Source: Bradyrhizobium sp. ISRA430 (GTDB taxonomy: Bacteria; Pseudomonadota; Alphaproteobacteria; Rhizobiales; Xanthobacteraceae). Taken from it: a DNA stretch of 64,000 bases. The notes under the pieces were generated by a model. That model was not told the origin of the DNA. It searched no databases and saw only the letters and a program-made list of their open reading frames with translations. Where the stretch lies: positions 6,426,501 through 6,490,500 of the forward strand of contig NZ_CP094516.1 in assembly GCF_029909975.1 (NCBI RefSeq), read 5' to 3'. Made by a program: the position numbers and the translations under genes. Every line of letters starts with the position of its first letter. The stretch's first letter is position 1. Positions 7,585 to 15,761 of this stretch are shown here, one piece after another.

Positions 7585-9117
7585 ATGAGCGTATTGATGT
7601 CGACGGAGCGGACGCAGGCGGCCGGGCGGATCGCGGGAACGGCGATCATTGGCCATGCGGTGGTGATCGTCGGGGCAGGGCCGACAGGACTGATGCTCGC
7701 AGGCGAGCTGCGGCTTGCGGGCGTCGACGTCGCCATCGTCGAGCGGCGCGTCAGCCAGGACCTCGTCGGCATGCGTGCCGGCGGATTGCATGCGCGCAGC
7801 ATCGAGATTCTCGATCAGCGCGGGCTCGCGGACCGCTTCCTTGGCGAGGGGCAGGTGGCCCAGGTCGCGGGCTTCGCCTGGAATCATCTCGATATCAGCG
7901 ATCTCCCCACCCGGCACCCGTATGTACTCGCGCTGCGGCAGAGCCGCATCGAGCGCATTTTGGCCGACTGGGCCAGCGAACTCGGCGTACCGATCTATCG
8001 CGGGCGCGAGGTGAGGGCCATCTCGCAGGACGAGGCTGGCGTCGATATCGACGCGGCCGGTGGCCCGCCGCTCCGGGCGGACTATCTCGTCGGGTGCGAC
8101 GGCGGACGAAGCCTGGTCCGCAAGGCTGCGGGCATCGACTTCCCCGGCTGGGATCCGACCATAAGTTGCCTGATCGCCGAGGCTGAGATCACCGAGGAGC
8201 CGGAATGGGGCCTTCGCCGCGACGACAAGGGCATCCACTCCTTCGCGCGCCTTGAGGATGGGCCGGTGCGGATCATGGTGACCGAACCGCTCGACGGAGC
8301 GACCGGACGGAGCGAGCCGTCCTTGCGCGATCTCAGCGACGCCCTCATCGCCGTCCACGGCACCGACTACGGGATCCACACGCCGACCTCGATCTCGCGA
8401 TTCACCGATATGACCCGGCAGGCGGCCACCTATCGGGACAGGCGGGTGCTGCTGGCCGGCGACGCCGCGCATGTGCATTCGCCGGTCGGTGGGCAGGGCC
8501 TCAACACCGGCATGCAGGATGCGGTGAATCTCGGATGGAAGCTGGCGCAGGTCGTGAAGGGGACGTCGTCGGAAAGCCTGCTGGATAGCTACCACGCCGA
8601 GCGCCATCCGGTCGCCGCGTGCGTCCTGCGCAACACCATGGCACAAACCGCGCTGCTTCGCCACGACGATCGCATCGACGCCTTGCGCGACACCGTGTCC
8701 GGACTCTTGCGCATGGACGAGCCGCGCCGACGCTTCGGTGCGATGATGTCGGGCCTCGACATCCGCTATGACCTCGGCGAGGGACATCCGCTGCTTGGGC
8801 GCCGCATGCCCGATCTTGATCTCGTGACCCGCTTTGGTCCGCTCAGAATGTTCAGCCTGCTGCATGGCGGGCGCGCCGTGCTGCTCAATCTCGGCGCGCC
8901 CGGCAGCTTCGAGATCGCGCCTTGGGCGGATCGGGTGCAGTTGATGGATGCCGACTATGCCGGCTCGTGGGAGCTTCCCGCGCTGGGCGCGGTCGCTGCG
9001 CCGCGTGCCGTGCTGGTGCGGCCTGATGGCTATGTCGCGTGGGTAGGAGACACAGGCCGGAGCGGACTCACCGAGGCGCTCACCACCTGGTTCGGCCCGC
9101 CTGTTGCGGAAATATGA
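7585..9117 (+). CDS. FAD-dependent aromatic monooxygenase (PheA/TfdB/PgaE type)
   Basis: This is a 510-residue flavoprotein monooxygenase. Near the N-terminus VVIVGAGPTGLMLAGELRL is the dinucleotide fold, LVGCDGGRSLVRKAAGI is the DG motif, and LLAGDAAHVHSPVGGQGLNT is the GD motif that contacts the FAD ribityl. The C-terminal ~90 residues (GRAVLLNLGAPG onward, ending VRPDGYVAWVGD) form the thioredoxin-like domain of this subclass. Substrates are usually phenols or polyketides; nothing here narrows it. The start at MSVLM was chosen because a G-rich ribosome binding site (TGGGGGG) precedes it. The frame is open further upstream to 7501. It is followed by a strong palindrome. Confidence 0.88.
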   Translation: MSVLMSTERTQAAGRIAGTAIIGHAVVIVGAGPTGLMLAGELRLAGVDVAIVERRVSQDLVGMRAGGLHARSIEILDQRGLADRFLGEGQVAQVAGFAWNHLDISDLPTRHPYVLALRQSRIERILADWASELGVPIYRGREVRAISQDEAGVDIDAAGGPPLRADYLVGCDGGRSLVRKAAGIDFPGWDPTISCLIAEAEITEEPEWGLRRDDKGIHSFARLEDGPVRIMVTEPLDGATGRSEPSLRDLSDALIAVHGTDYGIHTPTSISRFTDMTRQAATYRDRRVLLAGDAAHVHSPVGGQGLNTGMQDAVNLGWKLAQVVKGTSSESLLDSYHAERHPVAACVLRNTMAQTALLRHDDRIDALRDTVSGLLRMDEPRRRFGAMMSGLDIRYDLGEGHPLLGRRMPDLDLVTRFGPLRMFSLLHGGRAVLLNLGAPGSFEIAPWADRVQLMDADYAGSWELPALGAVAAPRAVLVRPDGYVAWVGDTGRSGLTEALTTWFGPPVAEI

Positions 9118-9174
9118 AGGTGTGCTTGCGATCGAGAGTGTGAGTTGGGCGAACTGTGACGCCACACCTTACTC

Positions 9175-9254
9175 CGTCATTGCGAGCGCAGCGAAGCAAT
9201 CCAGACTGCGGCCGCGGAAAGACTCTGGATTGCTTCGCTGCGCTCGCAATGACG
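9175..9254. repeat. 31-bp inverted-repeat palindromic element, copy 1
   Basis: Positions 9175-9205 (beginning CGTCATTGCGAGCGCAGCGA) and 9224-9254 are perfect 31-bp inverted repeats around an 18-base loop. A second copy with one arm mismatch lies at 30114-30194. The element sits between convergent genes (the monooxygenase and the shikimate-dehydrogenase-like gene), so it may also act as a bidirectional terminator. Short frames reading SLRAQRSNP and LDCFAALAMT come from this repeat and are not genes. Confidence 0.9.
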
Positions 9255-9295
9255 ATATGGCAGCATTTCGCGCAACTGCTCCAACATCGATCGCG

Positions 9296-10102
9296 TCAGC
9301 GATCACGCAATGAAGTTTCACCCCGCCAGAACGCCGTTTGCAGTGGGAGCTGATGCCGGATCATGGCAACACCGTCGATGACCTTGAGGCCGCGCGCGGC
9401 GCTCGCCTCCATGAACTCGGTGCGGCGTGCGGCGATGATGTCGAACACCGCGCAATCGCGCGGTAACCTCATAGGATCCATCGGCAGTGCGTCGGTCGCA
9501 TGCAGGCCGAGCGAGGTCGCATTCACGCAGAGGCCGGCGTCGTCGAAGCGCTCCTCGAGGTCGATAGCGAGATCGGGAAATTGTCCGCGCAGCCGTGTCG
9601 CGAGCGCTTCGACCGGGCCGGGCGCCTCGTTGAGGATGCGCAGCCGTTTCAGGCCGGCCGTCGCAAGCGCGTGGCAGATCGCGCGGCCGGCGCCGCCCGC
9701 GCCGATCACGACACAGCGACGGTTTGGATCGAAGATCCCGGCCTGGCGCGCCGCATTCAGAAAGCCGCCGCCGTCGAAGGACTCGCCGACCAGCCTGCCA
9801 TTCGCCTCGATGCGGATGGTGTTGACCACGCCCTCGAACTTGGCGGCGGGGCCGACCTCGTCGCAGAGCTCGAACGCGGCCGGCTTGTGCGGCATGGTCA
9901 GGTTGAAGCCCGCAGTGCTCGGCGACTTCGCCAGCGCCCGGATCGTCTCGGCGAGATCTTTTGGCGTCACATCCATCGGCACCATGTGCCAGTCGAGCCC
10001 CTGCTCCCCAAAATAAGGCGTGTAGTAACGCGGTGCGCCGACATGGCCGGCGGGGTGGGCGAAGATGAAGACGACGCGCGAGGCGCCGGTCGGAAGCTTC
10101 AT
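9296..10102 (-). CDS. shikimate dehydrogenase-like NAD(P) oxidoreductase
   Basis: This is a 268-residue protein with the two-domain AroE fold. FNLTMPHK holds the catalytic lysine (K73, aligned with Lys65 of E. coli AroE), GESFDGGGF holds the paired aspartate (D110), and CVVIGAGGAGRAICHAL is the Rossmann nucleotide loop. The N-terminal shikimate-carboxylate motif S-x-S is missing: AHPAGHVGAPR stands where true AroE has HSKSP. It therefore probably acts on another hydroxylated acid. The start MKLPTG (10102) leaves 4 bases to the permease gene upstream. It is the last gene of the GntR/ABC operon, which points to a catabolic role. Confidence 0.85.
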   Translation of the reverse strand: MKLPTGASRVVFIFAHPAGHVGAPRYYTPYFGEQGLDWHMVPMDVTPKDLAETIRALAKSPSTAGFNLTMPHKPAAFELCDEVGPAAKFEGVVNTIRIEANGRLVGESFDGGGFLNAARQAGIFDPNRRCVVIGAGGAGRAICHALATAGLKRLRILNEAPGPVEALATRLRGQFPDLAIDLEERFDDAGLCVNATSLGLHATDALPMDPMRLPRDCAVFDIIAARRTEFMEASAARGLKVIDGVAMIRHQLPLQTAFWRGETSLRDR

Positions 10103-10106
10103 GATG

Positions 10107-10934
10107 TCACCCTTTGACCGCACCGGCCGTGAGACCGGAGACGAGATAGCGGCGCACTGCGAGCGAAAAGATCAGCACCGGCGCCATCACCAGCGAGCCG
10201 CCGGCGGCGATCTTGCCCCATTCCCAGCCCTCGTAGTTCATGAAGTTGACGACGGCGACCGGCGCGGTGCGCGCATTGGTGCGGGTCAGGATCAGCGCGA
10301 AGAAGAAATCGTTCCAGGCGTAGAGGAAGCAGAGGATCGCGGTCGCGGCGATGCCGGGCGTCACCATCGGCAGCACGATCTTCGTGAACACCGTGCGCGT
10401 CCGCGCCCCGTCGACGAGGGCAGCCTCCTCCAGCGAGATCGGCACCGTGTCGAAGAACGGCTGCATCATCCAGATCACCAGCGGCAGGTTGAAGCTGGTG
10501 TAGACCAGCACGAGACCTGTGATGGTGTCGAGCAGGCCGATCCACCGATAGAACAGGAAGAATGGGATCGTGAACGCGATCGGCGGCGCCATCCGCGTGA
10601 CCAGGATCGCAAAGCTGAGGCCATGTTTGCCGCGCCCGGCCCAGCGCGACAGCGCGTAGGCCGCAGGGATCCCGAACAGCAGCGCGAGCGCTGTCGAGAG
10701 CGAGGCGCTGAGCAGGCTGTTGACGAAGGAGGCCGAGAACGCGCTGTGCCAGAGCGAGATGTAATTCTCCAGCGTCGGCGTGAAGATCAGCGGCGGCGGG
10801 AATTGCAGGATCTGGTCGTTCGACTTGAAGCTCATCTGCAGCAGCCACAGGAAGGGCGAGAGCAGGATGAGCAGCGTGATGGTGATCGCGACCAGCCGCC
10901 CCGGCGTCGCATGGCGTCCGGAATGTTCGCTCAT
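10107..10934 (-). CDS. sugar-type ABC transporter permease (MalG-like)
   Basis: This is a 275-residue inner-membrane permease of the carbohydrate (CUT1) class. It begins MSEHSGRHATPGRL and a first helix around LVAITITLLILLSPFLWLL follows. The EAA loop that contacts the ATPase is visible as SLEEAALVDGARTRTVFTKIVLPMVTPG. Its ATG overlaps the TGA of the partner permease (ATGA), so the two are translationally coupled. No ATP-binding gene is present in this operon. The transporter must borrow an ATPase encoded elsewhere, as some CUT1 systems do. Confidence 0.88.
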   Translation of the reverse strand: MSEHSGRHATPGRLVAITITLLILLSPFLWLLQMSFKSNDQILQFPPPLIFTPTLENYISLWHSAFSASFVNSLLSASLSTALALLFGIPAAYALSRWAGRGKHGLSFAILVTRMAPPIAFTIPFFLFYRWIGLLDTITGLVLVYTSFNLPLVIWMMQPFFDTVPISLEEAALVDGARTRTVFTKIVLPMVTPGIAATAILCFLYAWNDFFFALILTRTNARTAPVAVVNFMNYEGWEWGKIAAGGSLVMAPVLIFSLAVRRYLVSGLTAGAVKG

Positions 10935-11827
10935 GCCATCGCCTCCCGGCGGCGGCCCATCCAGACCAGGCCAAGGCTGATGCCGGCGACCAGCAGCAGC
11001 ATCACGACCGTCACCGCGCTGGAATAGCCAATCTCGTTGGTGTCGAAGGCGAGCAGATACGCATAGTAATTCGTGACCTCGGTGACCGTGCCGGGACCGC
11101 CGCTGGTCAGGAGGAAGATCAGCGGAAACGCCTTCACGCTGTCGATTAGGCGGAACATGCCTGAGATCACCAGGATCGGGGTGATGAAGGGGAGCGTCAC
11201 GTACCAGAAGATCTGCAGGCGGTTGGCGCCGTCGACGAGGGCGGCCTCCGAATATTCGTCCGGAATGGTCTGGAGCGCCGCCAGCACCATCAGGAAGGTG
11301 AAGGGCAGCCACTCCCAGGTGTCAGCGATGATGATCGCGGTCAGCGCGAAGTCGACGCTCGAGGTCAGCGCCGGCATGGTGAAATGCAAGGCCTGCGCGG
11401 CGTAGTAGAGCGGGCTGATGTCGGGCGTGTAGATCAGCTTCCAGATCACCGCGACCACGATCGGCGGCAGCACCATCGGAATCAGGAAGAAGGTGCGCGC
11501 GAATTCGACGAAGCGCGACTGCACGTTCAAGAGCAGCGCGAGCAGCATGCCTAGCAGCACCTGGAACAGCACGCCCCAGAACGACAGCTTGGCTTGCACG
11601 ACGAGCGAATTGACGAAACGGGGATCGCCGGGCAACAGGCCATAGTTGCGCAACGGTGCGCTGAAATCGGTGGCCGAGCCCGGCGCCGTCAACTGGAACG
11701 GCGTCAGGCTCGTCACGACGAGGTAGATCGCCGGCAGCACGGCGACCGCGAACAGCACGATCAGGCTCGGCGTGAGCGCGAAGGCGATGAACCTGCGGCG
11801 CTCTTCGTCAATTCCACCCTGCTTCAA
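10931..11827 (-). CDS. sugar-type ABC transporter permease (MalF-like)
   Basis: This is a 298-residue permease with six predicted helices, for example LTPSLIVLFAVAVLPAIYLV near the N-terminus. The EAA loop reads YSEAALVDGANRLQIFWYVTLPFITP. The start is uncertain: the longer open frame runs antisense-like through the binding-protein gene and is arginine-rich. A TTG at 11827 overlaps the binding protein's TGA stop and gives MKQGGIDEERRRF. An ATT a few codons later is the other choice. It pairs with the MalG-like permease downstream through an ATGA overlap. Confidence 0.82.
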   Translation of the reverse strand: MKQGGIDEERRRFIAFALTPSLIVLFAVAVLPAIYLVVTSLTPFQLTAPGSATDFSAPLRNYGLLPGDPRFVNSLVVQAKLSFWGVLFQVLLGMLLALLLNVQSRFVEFARTFFLIPMVLPPIVVAVIWKLIYTPDISPLYYAAQALHFTMPALTSSVDFALTAIIIADTWEWLPFTFLMVLAALQTIPDEYSEAALVDGANRLQIFWYVTLPFITPILVISGMFRLIDSVKAFPLIFLLTSGGPGTVTEVTNYYAYLLAFDTNEIGYSSAVTVVMLLLVAGISLGLVWMGRRREAMA

Positions 11828-13182
11828 AGCTGGGTCCCGGCTCTGCGAAGTGCTGCGATCGCCTGGTCCTGGGCGGCGTTCATCGCGTCCTTGGCGGGGA
11901 GCTGGCCGGTCGCCACCTGCTCGAACGCCTTGTTGAGGACGTCGCCGACGATCGGAAACTCCTTCACGGTGCGATAGGCCATGTAGTTCTCGCCCTTGGC
12001 CGGCAATTCCAGCACTTCGAGATAGAGCGCGCCGAGGTCCTGGCCGTTCACCGTATTCAGCTTGCGATAGGCATCGCTGGTGATGATCGAGCGTCGGCAG
12101 ACCGAGGAATGACCATGCTCCTTGACGAGCCGCATCGAGATGTCGGGGGAGAGCGCCCATTTGATGAATTCCCACGCCGCCTTCTTGTTCTTGGCGTTCT
12201 TGGGAATGCCGAGCCCTTGGCTGTTCGACGCCGGATGGTCGTGCACGGGGCCGGCCGGCATCCGCACCACGCGCGAGGTGTCCTTCACCTTGCTCTCCTC
12301 GGAGAGCAGGATCGGCGTCACCCAGGCGCTGGAATGGATGAAGATGTTGGAACGGCCGGTGAGCAGCGACTGCCGTGCCTGGTCTTCGGTATAGGTGAGG
12401 ACGCCCTTCGGCGCGCTCTTCAGCAGCTTCGCGTAGAACTCGATACCCTCGATGGTCTCGGGCTTGTTCAGCGCAGGCATGATGTCGCCGGGCGGATTGC
12501 GGAAGATGTTGCCGCCGAAGCCCTGGATGTAGGGCGGCAGGTTCCAGTGGTGGAGCCGGAACGCGACGATGCCGCTCGCGCCGTCGGTGCCGTTGATCTC
12601 GGCGCAGACCTGCTGCAGCTCGGCAAAGGTTTTGGGGATCTTCAGCCCCTTCTTCTCCATCAGGTCCATCCGCGACAGCCCCATCACCATCGCGCCGCCT
12701 TCCCAGGAATAGCCGTAGGTGCCGCCCTTGGCGTCGCGATAGGGCACCTGCGCGCCCTCGACGAAGTCCTTCGGATTCCACTCGGCCGGCGTCAGGTTGG
12801 GATCGCCGGTGAACTCGTCGAGATTGGAAAGCAGCCCCGCCGCGACCCAGCGCGCCGCCAGGATGAAGGTGACGTTGACGAAATCATAGGCCGAGCCGCC
12901 TGAGGACAGTTCGAGATTGGCCTGCTGGTTGTAGACCGGAAAGGCGGAGAGCTGGAGATCGACCTTCATGCCGGTCTGCTCTTCGAATTCCGGAATGTAT
13001 TTCTGCAGCAGCGTGAAGAAGCGATGCTGGAACGAGGCGCCATGCAACGTGACGCCGGCAAACGGCTTGGTCTGCGCGATCAGCGGCGCCGGAAATGCCG
13101 CGAGCGCCGCGCCCGCGGCGCTCGCTTTCAGCAATTTGCGGCGGGTGATTGCACGCGCGGGTTGGTCCGCCCTGTTCTTCAT
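11824..13182 (-). CDS. extracellular sugar-type solute-binding protein
   Basis: This is a 452-residue periplasmic binding protein of ABC family 1. The twin-arginine signal (ARAITRRKLLKASAAGAALAAF, cleaved near APLIAQ) indicates export through Tat. The mature protein has typical elements such as FEEQTGMKVDLQLSAF, YSWEGGAMVMGLSR and AAWEFIKWALSPDI. A strong ribosome binding site (GAGGGAGGAC) precedes the ATG at 13182; longer frames upstream lack one. It lies between the GntR gene and two permeases on the same strand and delivers the ligand to them. The ligand is unknown. Neighbouring sulfatase and sugar-acid-type enzymes suggest a sulfated or acidic carbohydrate. Confidence 0.88.
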   Translation of the reverse strand: MKNRADQPARAITRRKLLKASAAGAALAAFPAPLIAQTKPFAGVTLHGASFQHRFFTLLQKYIPEFEEQTGMKVDLQLSAFPVYNQQANLELSSGGSAYDFVNVTFILAARWVAAGLLSNLDEFTGDPNLTPAEWNPKDFVEGAQVPYRDAKGGTYGYSWEGGAMVMGLSRMDLMEKKGLKIPKTFAELQQVCAEINGTDGASGIVAFRLHHWNLPPYIQGFGGNIFRNPPGDIMPALNKPETIEGIEFYAKLLKSAPKGVLTYTEDQARQSLLTGRSNIFIHSSAWVTPILLSEESKVKDTSRVVRMPAGPVHDHPASNSQGLGIPKNAKNKKAAWEFIKWALSPDISMRLVKEHGHSSVCRRSIITSDAYRKLNTVNGQDLGALYLEVLELPAKGENYMAYRTVKEFPIVGDVLNKAFEQVATGQLPAKDAMNAAQDQAIAALRRAGTQL

Positions 13183-13210
13183 GATGTCCTCCCTCAATAC
13201 GGCTTGGTTT

Positions 13211-13999
13211 TCAACGCGTCCGCTTGGAGCGGGCGCTATCATCCTCGGCGTCCTTCTTCCGTTGGCGCGACAAGGCCGAGATGATGTTCTGTTCGGTGAG
13301 ATCCATGAGCTTGTGCATGGCCTGGCGCGCGGCGTCGGGATTGCGCGCCCATATCGCGTCGAGGACCGCGCGGTGATAGGGCAGACTCTTGCGCGGCGCG
13401 CCCGGGTTTTGGGTCGACATGTTGAACGACATGCGCAACGCCGCGGCGACGGTAGCGCCGAAGGCGATCAGGAAATCGTTTCCCGTCGCGATGAGAATGC
13501 CGCGGTGAAACTGCAGGTCCGGTTCGGCATAGGCGAGGCGGTCCATTCCGGCTGCGTCCATGCCGCGATAGGCGCGTTCGATCCGGGCGAAGTCCTCGTC
13601 AGTGCCGCGCACGGCGCAGATCGCGCAGGCCTCGGGCTCGACGATCCTGCGGATCTCCAAAAGCTGCTTGGCGAACTCCCGTGTCGGCAATTCGGACAAG
13701 GTCCAATTGAGCAGCTCCTCGTCGAGCATGTTCCAGTCGATGCGCGCCCGCACATGCGTGCCGGCCTTCTGCTTCGAGGCGATCAGGCCCTTCGCCTTGA
13801 GCAGCGAGAGCGCTTCGCGAATGGACGCGCGGCTGACGTCGAAGCGAGAGGCAAGCTCGATCTCGCGCGGCAAGGTCGTGCCCTCGCGCCACACGCCGGT
13901 CAGAATCAGCCTTGCCACCTCACGGGCGACCAGGGCGCTCGACTGCGGGCTGTCGTTGCTGTCGGGTTTTGCCACGTTGGTTGGGCCCTGCGAGTTCAA
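13211..13999 (-). CDS. GntR-family (FadR/FCD) transcriptional regulator
   Basis: This is a 262-residue regulator. The winged helix spans residues about 22-90 (VAREVARLILTGVWREGTTL, LASRFDVSRASIREALSLLK, LIASKQKAGTHV). The FCD ligand domain follows and includes EIRRIVEPEACAICA, the metal-type residues in DLQFHRGILIATGN, and YHRAVLDAIWARNP. It is the first gene of the operon with the binding protein and permeases, and is divergent from the sulfatase gene across 134 bases. A 13-bp palindrome in the sulfatase promoter is a likely operator, so it probably controls both directions. Confidence 0.88.
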   Translation of the reverse strand: MNSQGPTNVAKPDSNDSPQSSALVAREVARLILTGVWREGTTLPREIELASRFDVSRASIREALSLLKAKGLIASKQKAGTHVRARIDWNMLDEELLNWTLSELPTREFAKQLLEIRRIVEPEACAICAVRGTDEDFARIERAYRGMDAAGMDRLAYAEPDLQFHRGILIATGNDFLIAFGATVAAALRMSFNMSTQNPGAPRKSLPYHRAVLDAIWARNPDAARQAMHKLMDLTEQNIISALSRQRKKDAEDDSARSKRTR

Positions 14000-14068
14000 A
14001 TGTCTGAGTTATTTCAGATGAATGGGAAAAGTTGGCTCTCGACGCAAGATAATCCGAACAGGCGAGGT

Positions 14069-14097
14069 TTGACAAGAATTATTATGTCAGACATATC
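14069..14097 (+). promoter_or_regulatory. predicted sulfatase promoter with 13-bp palindromic operator
   Basis: TTGACA (14069-14074) is a perfect -35 hexamer, with weak -10 candidates near 14092-14099. The palindrome TATGTCAGACATA (14083-14095) overlaps the spacer and the -10 side. A related half-site (TCAGACA on the minus strand, 14001-14007) lies next to the GntR gene start. TGTCAGACA-like palindromes suit FCD regulators, so the adjacent GntR protein is the likely binder. This is inferred by eye. Confidence 0.5.
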
Positions 14098-14133
14098 CTC
14101 TGCTAACTCAACGCCGCGTAGGACAAAACAACC

Positions 14134-15561
14134 GTGACAAAGCCCCATATCGTCCTGGTCATGACCGATCAGCAGCGCTTCGACACGATCGCGGCGACGG
14201 GCCACCCCTATATGAAGACGCCGAATCTCGACCGCCTGGCGCACGAGGGCGTCTATTTCGACAATTGCTTCATCAATGCGCCGAGTTGCGTTCCCTCGCG
14301 CGCGGCGCTGTTTTCCGGCCTCTATCCGCACGCATCCGGCGTGCTGCGCAACGGACAGGCTTGGCAGAAGACCTGGGTCAGCAAGCTGGCGGAGGCCGGC
14401 TATCACTGTGTCAATGTCGGCAAGATGCACACCATCCCCTATGACGCCAAGGCAGGCTTCCACGAGCGCTTCGTGGTCGAGAACAAGGATCGCTTTTTCG
14501 AGGGACGATGGTTCGCCGATGAGCTCGATAAGGCGTTCGCTGCGCACAAGCTCACAAAGCCGTCGCGCGCCGGCTACCGCAGCCTGCCGGATTACGGCGA
14601 CAGGATGGGCGCATTCACCTGGCAGATGCCGAAGTCGCTGCACCCGGACATTTTTGTCGCCGAGACCGCAATGTGGTGGTTGCAGACACGCCCCAAGCCC
14701 GATGCGCTGTTCATGCAGATCGGCCTGCCCGGACCGCATCCGCCCTATGACCCGTTGCCCGAATATCTGGAGCACTACCTTGGCCGCAACGACCTGCCGG
14801 TGCCGCAGCCGACAGAGGCCGAGATCGACGGGCTGCCGGCCTATCTGAAGGAGAAGCGGCGTCACGACACCGAGGTCGACCACGACGCCGTGTCATGGAA
14901 GCTTCAGCCGACGCATGAGGAAATGCGGCGTCTGCGCGCCCATTATTATGCGAACGTCACCATGATCGACGAGCAGATCGGCCGCCTGCTTCAAACGCTG
15001 GAGGAAAAGGGTTATCTCGACAACTGCGTCCTCATCTTCATGTCGGACCACGGCGACAATCTCGGCGAACACGGCCTCAGCCAGAAATGGTCGATGTACG
15101 AACCTGTCACCCGCGTACCGTTGCTGTTCTGGTCGCCGGGGCGGTTCACGGGCGGGCGGCGGATTGCCGGGAAGTGCCAGCTATTCGATCTCGGCCCGAC
15201 CATCCTGGATCTCGCCGGCGCGCAGCATCCAAAGCCGTGCCAGGCCCGCAGCCTGCTTTCCCCGCTCGAGGGCGAAGACTGGACAGGTCGCGATTTCGTC
15301 TTCAGCGAGCAGGCCGGCGACGTCGCCATGACCGGCGCAAGGCTGATCACGATGGTGCGCGACGATAGGTGGAAGGCCGTCTTCATTCACGGCGCAGAGG
15401 ATGGCCAGCTCTTCGATCTCGAGAATGATCCGCTCGAACAGCGCAATTTGTGGCATGCGCCCGAACACGCCGACGTCATCAGCCGCTTCAAGGATGCCTT
15501 CATCGACTGGCGCCAGAACAGCTTGCTGGAGACGATGGATCTGAATGCGGCGGTGCGCTGA
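14134..15561 (+). CDS. type I sulfatase (alkaline-phosphatase superfamily)
   Basis: This is a 475-residue sulfatase-family hydrolase. The N-terminal metal motif is VLVMTDQQRFD, and the signature NAPSCVPSRAALFSG places Cys52 in the C-x-P-S-R motif that is converted to formylglycine. Further residues are VGKMHT (active-site Lys/His region) and FMSDHGDNLGEHGLSQKWSMYE (metal Asp-His). It therefore needs an FGE-type maturase, and one lies at 6386-7387. It has no signal peptide, so it is probably cytoplasmic and acts on an imported sulfate (or phosphonate) ester. The start is GTG at 14134 behind a weak TAGGA. It is divergent from the GntR/ABC operon and shares its control region. Confidence 0.9.
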   Translation: MTKPHIVLVMTDQQRFDTIAATGHPYMKTPNLDRLAHEGVYFDNCFINAPSCVPSRAALFSGLYPHASGVLRNGQAWQKTWVSKLAEAGYHCVNVGKMHTIPYDAKAGFHERFVVENKDRFFEGRWFADELDKAFAAHKLTKPSRAGYRSLPDYGDRMGAFTWQMPKSLHPDIFVAETAMWWLQTRPKPDALFMQIGLPGPHPPYDPLPEYLEHYLGRNDLPVPQPTEAEIDGLPAYLKEKRRHDTEVDHDAVSWKLQPTHEEMRRLRAHYYANVTMIDEQIGRLLQTLEEKGYLDNCVLIFMSDHGDNLGEHGLSQKWSMYEPVTRVPLLFWSPGRFTGGRRIAGKCQLFDLGPTILDLAGAQHPKPCQARSLLSPLEGEDWTGRDFVFSEQAGDVAMTGARLITMVRDDRWKAVFIHGAEDGQLFDLENDPLEQRNLWHAPEHADVISRFKDAFIDWRQNSLLETMDLNAAVR

Positions 15562-15575
15562 TTGAGCTGATTCTT

Positions 15576-15717
15576 CACCTCGCCCCGCTTGCGGGGAGAG
15601 GTCGAATTTGCGCGGAGCGCAAATTCGGGTGAGGGGGCTCCGCGAGTCTAACTGCTAGCGTCCCTGCGGAGGCTCCCCCTCACCCCAACCCTCTCCCCGC
15701 AAGCGGGGAGAGGGAGC
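15576..15717. repeat. dispersed palindromic repeat (CTCTCCCCGC/GCGGGGAGAG family)
   Basis: The element is built from CCCCGCTTGCGGGGAGAGG at its left end and CTCTCCCCGCAAGCGGGGAGAGG at its right end. Between them lie GGGTGAGGGGGCTCC and GGAGGCTCCCCCTCACCC as nested inverted arms. An inner hairpin GAATTTGCGC/GCGCAAATTC is also present. It lies between convergent genes. Related elements occur at 26040-26192 and 36808-36868. Confidence 0.75.
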
Positions 15718-15761
15718 GCATCTTCGCCGCGGATGCAGTGTAATGTCATCCCACTGAGCGA

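Noticed and set aside
9104..9353. Short frames with SLRAQRSNP and LDCFAALAMT
   Set aside because: They are translations of the 31-bp inverted-repeat element and recur wherever it occurs (also near 29892-30270).
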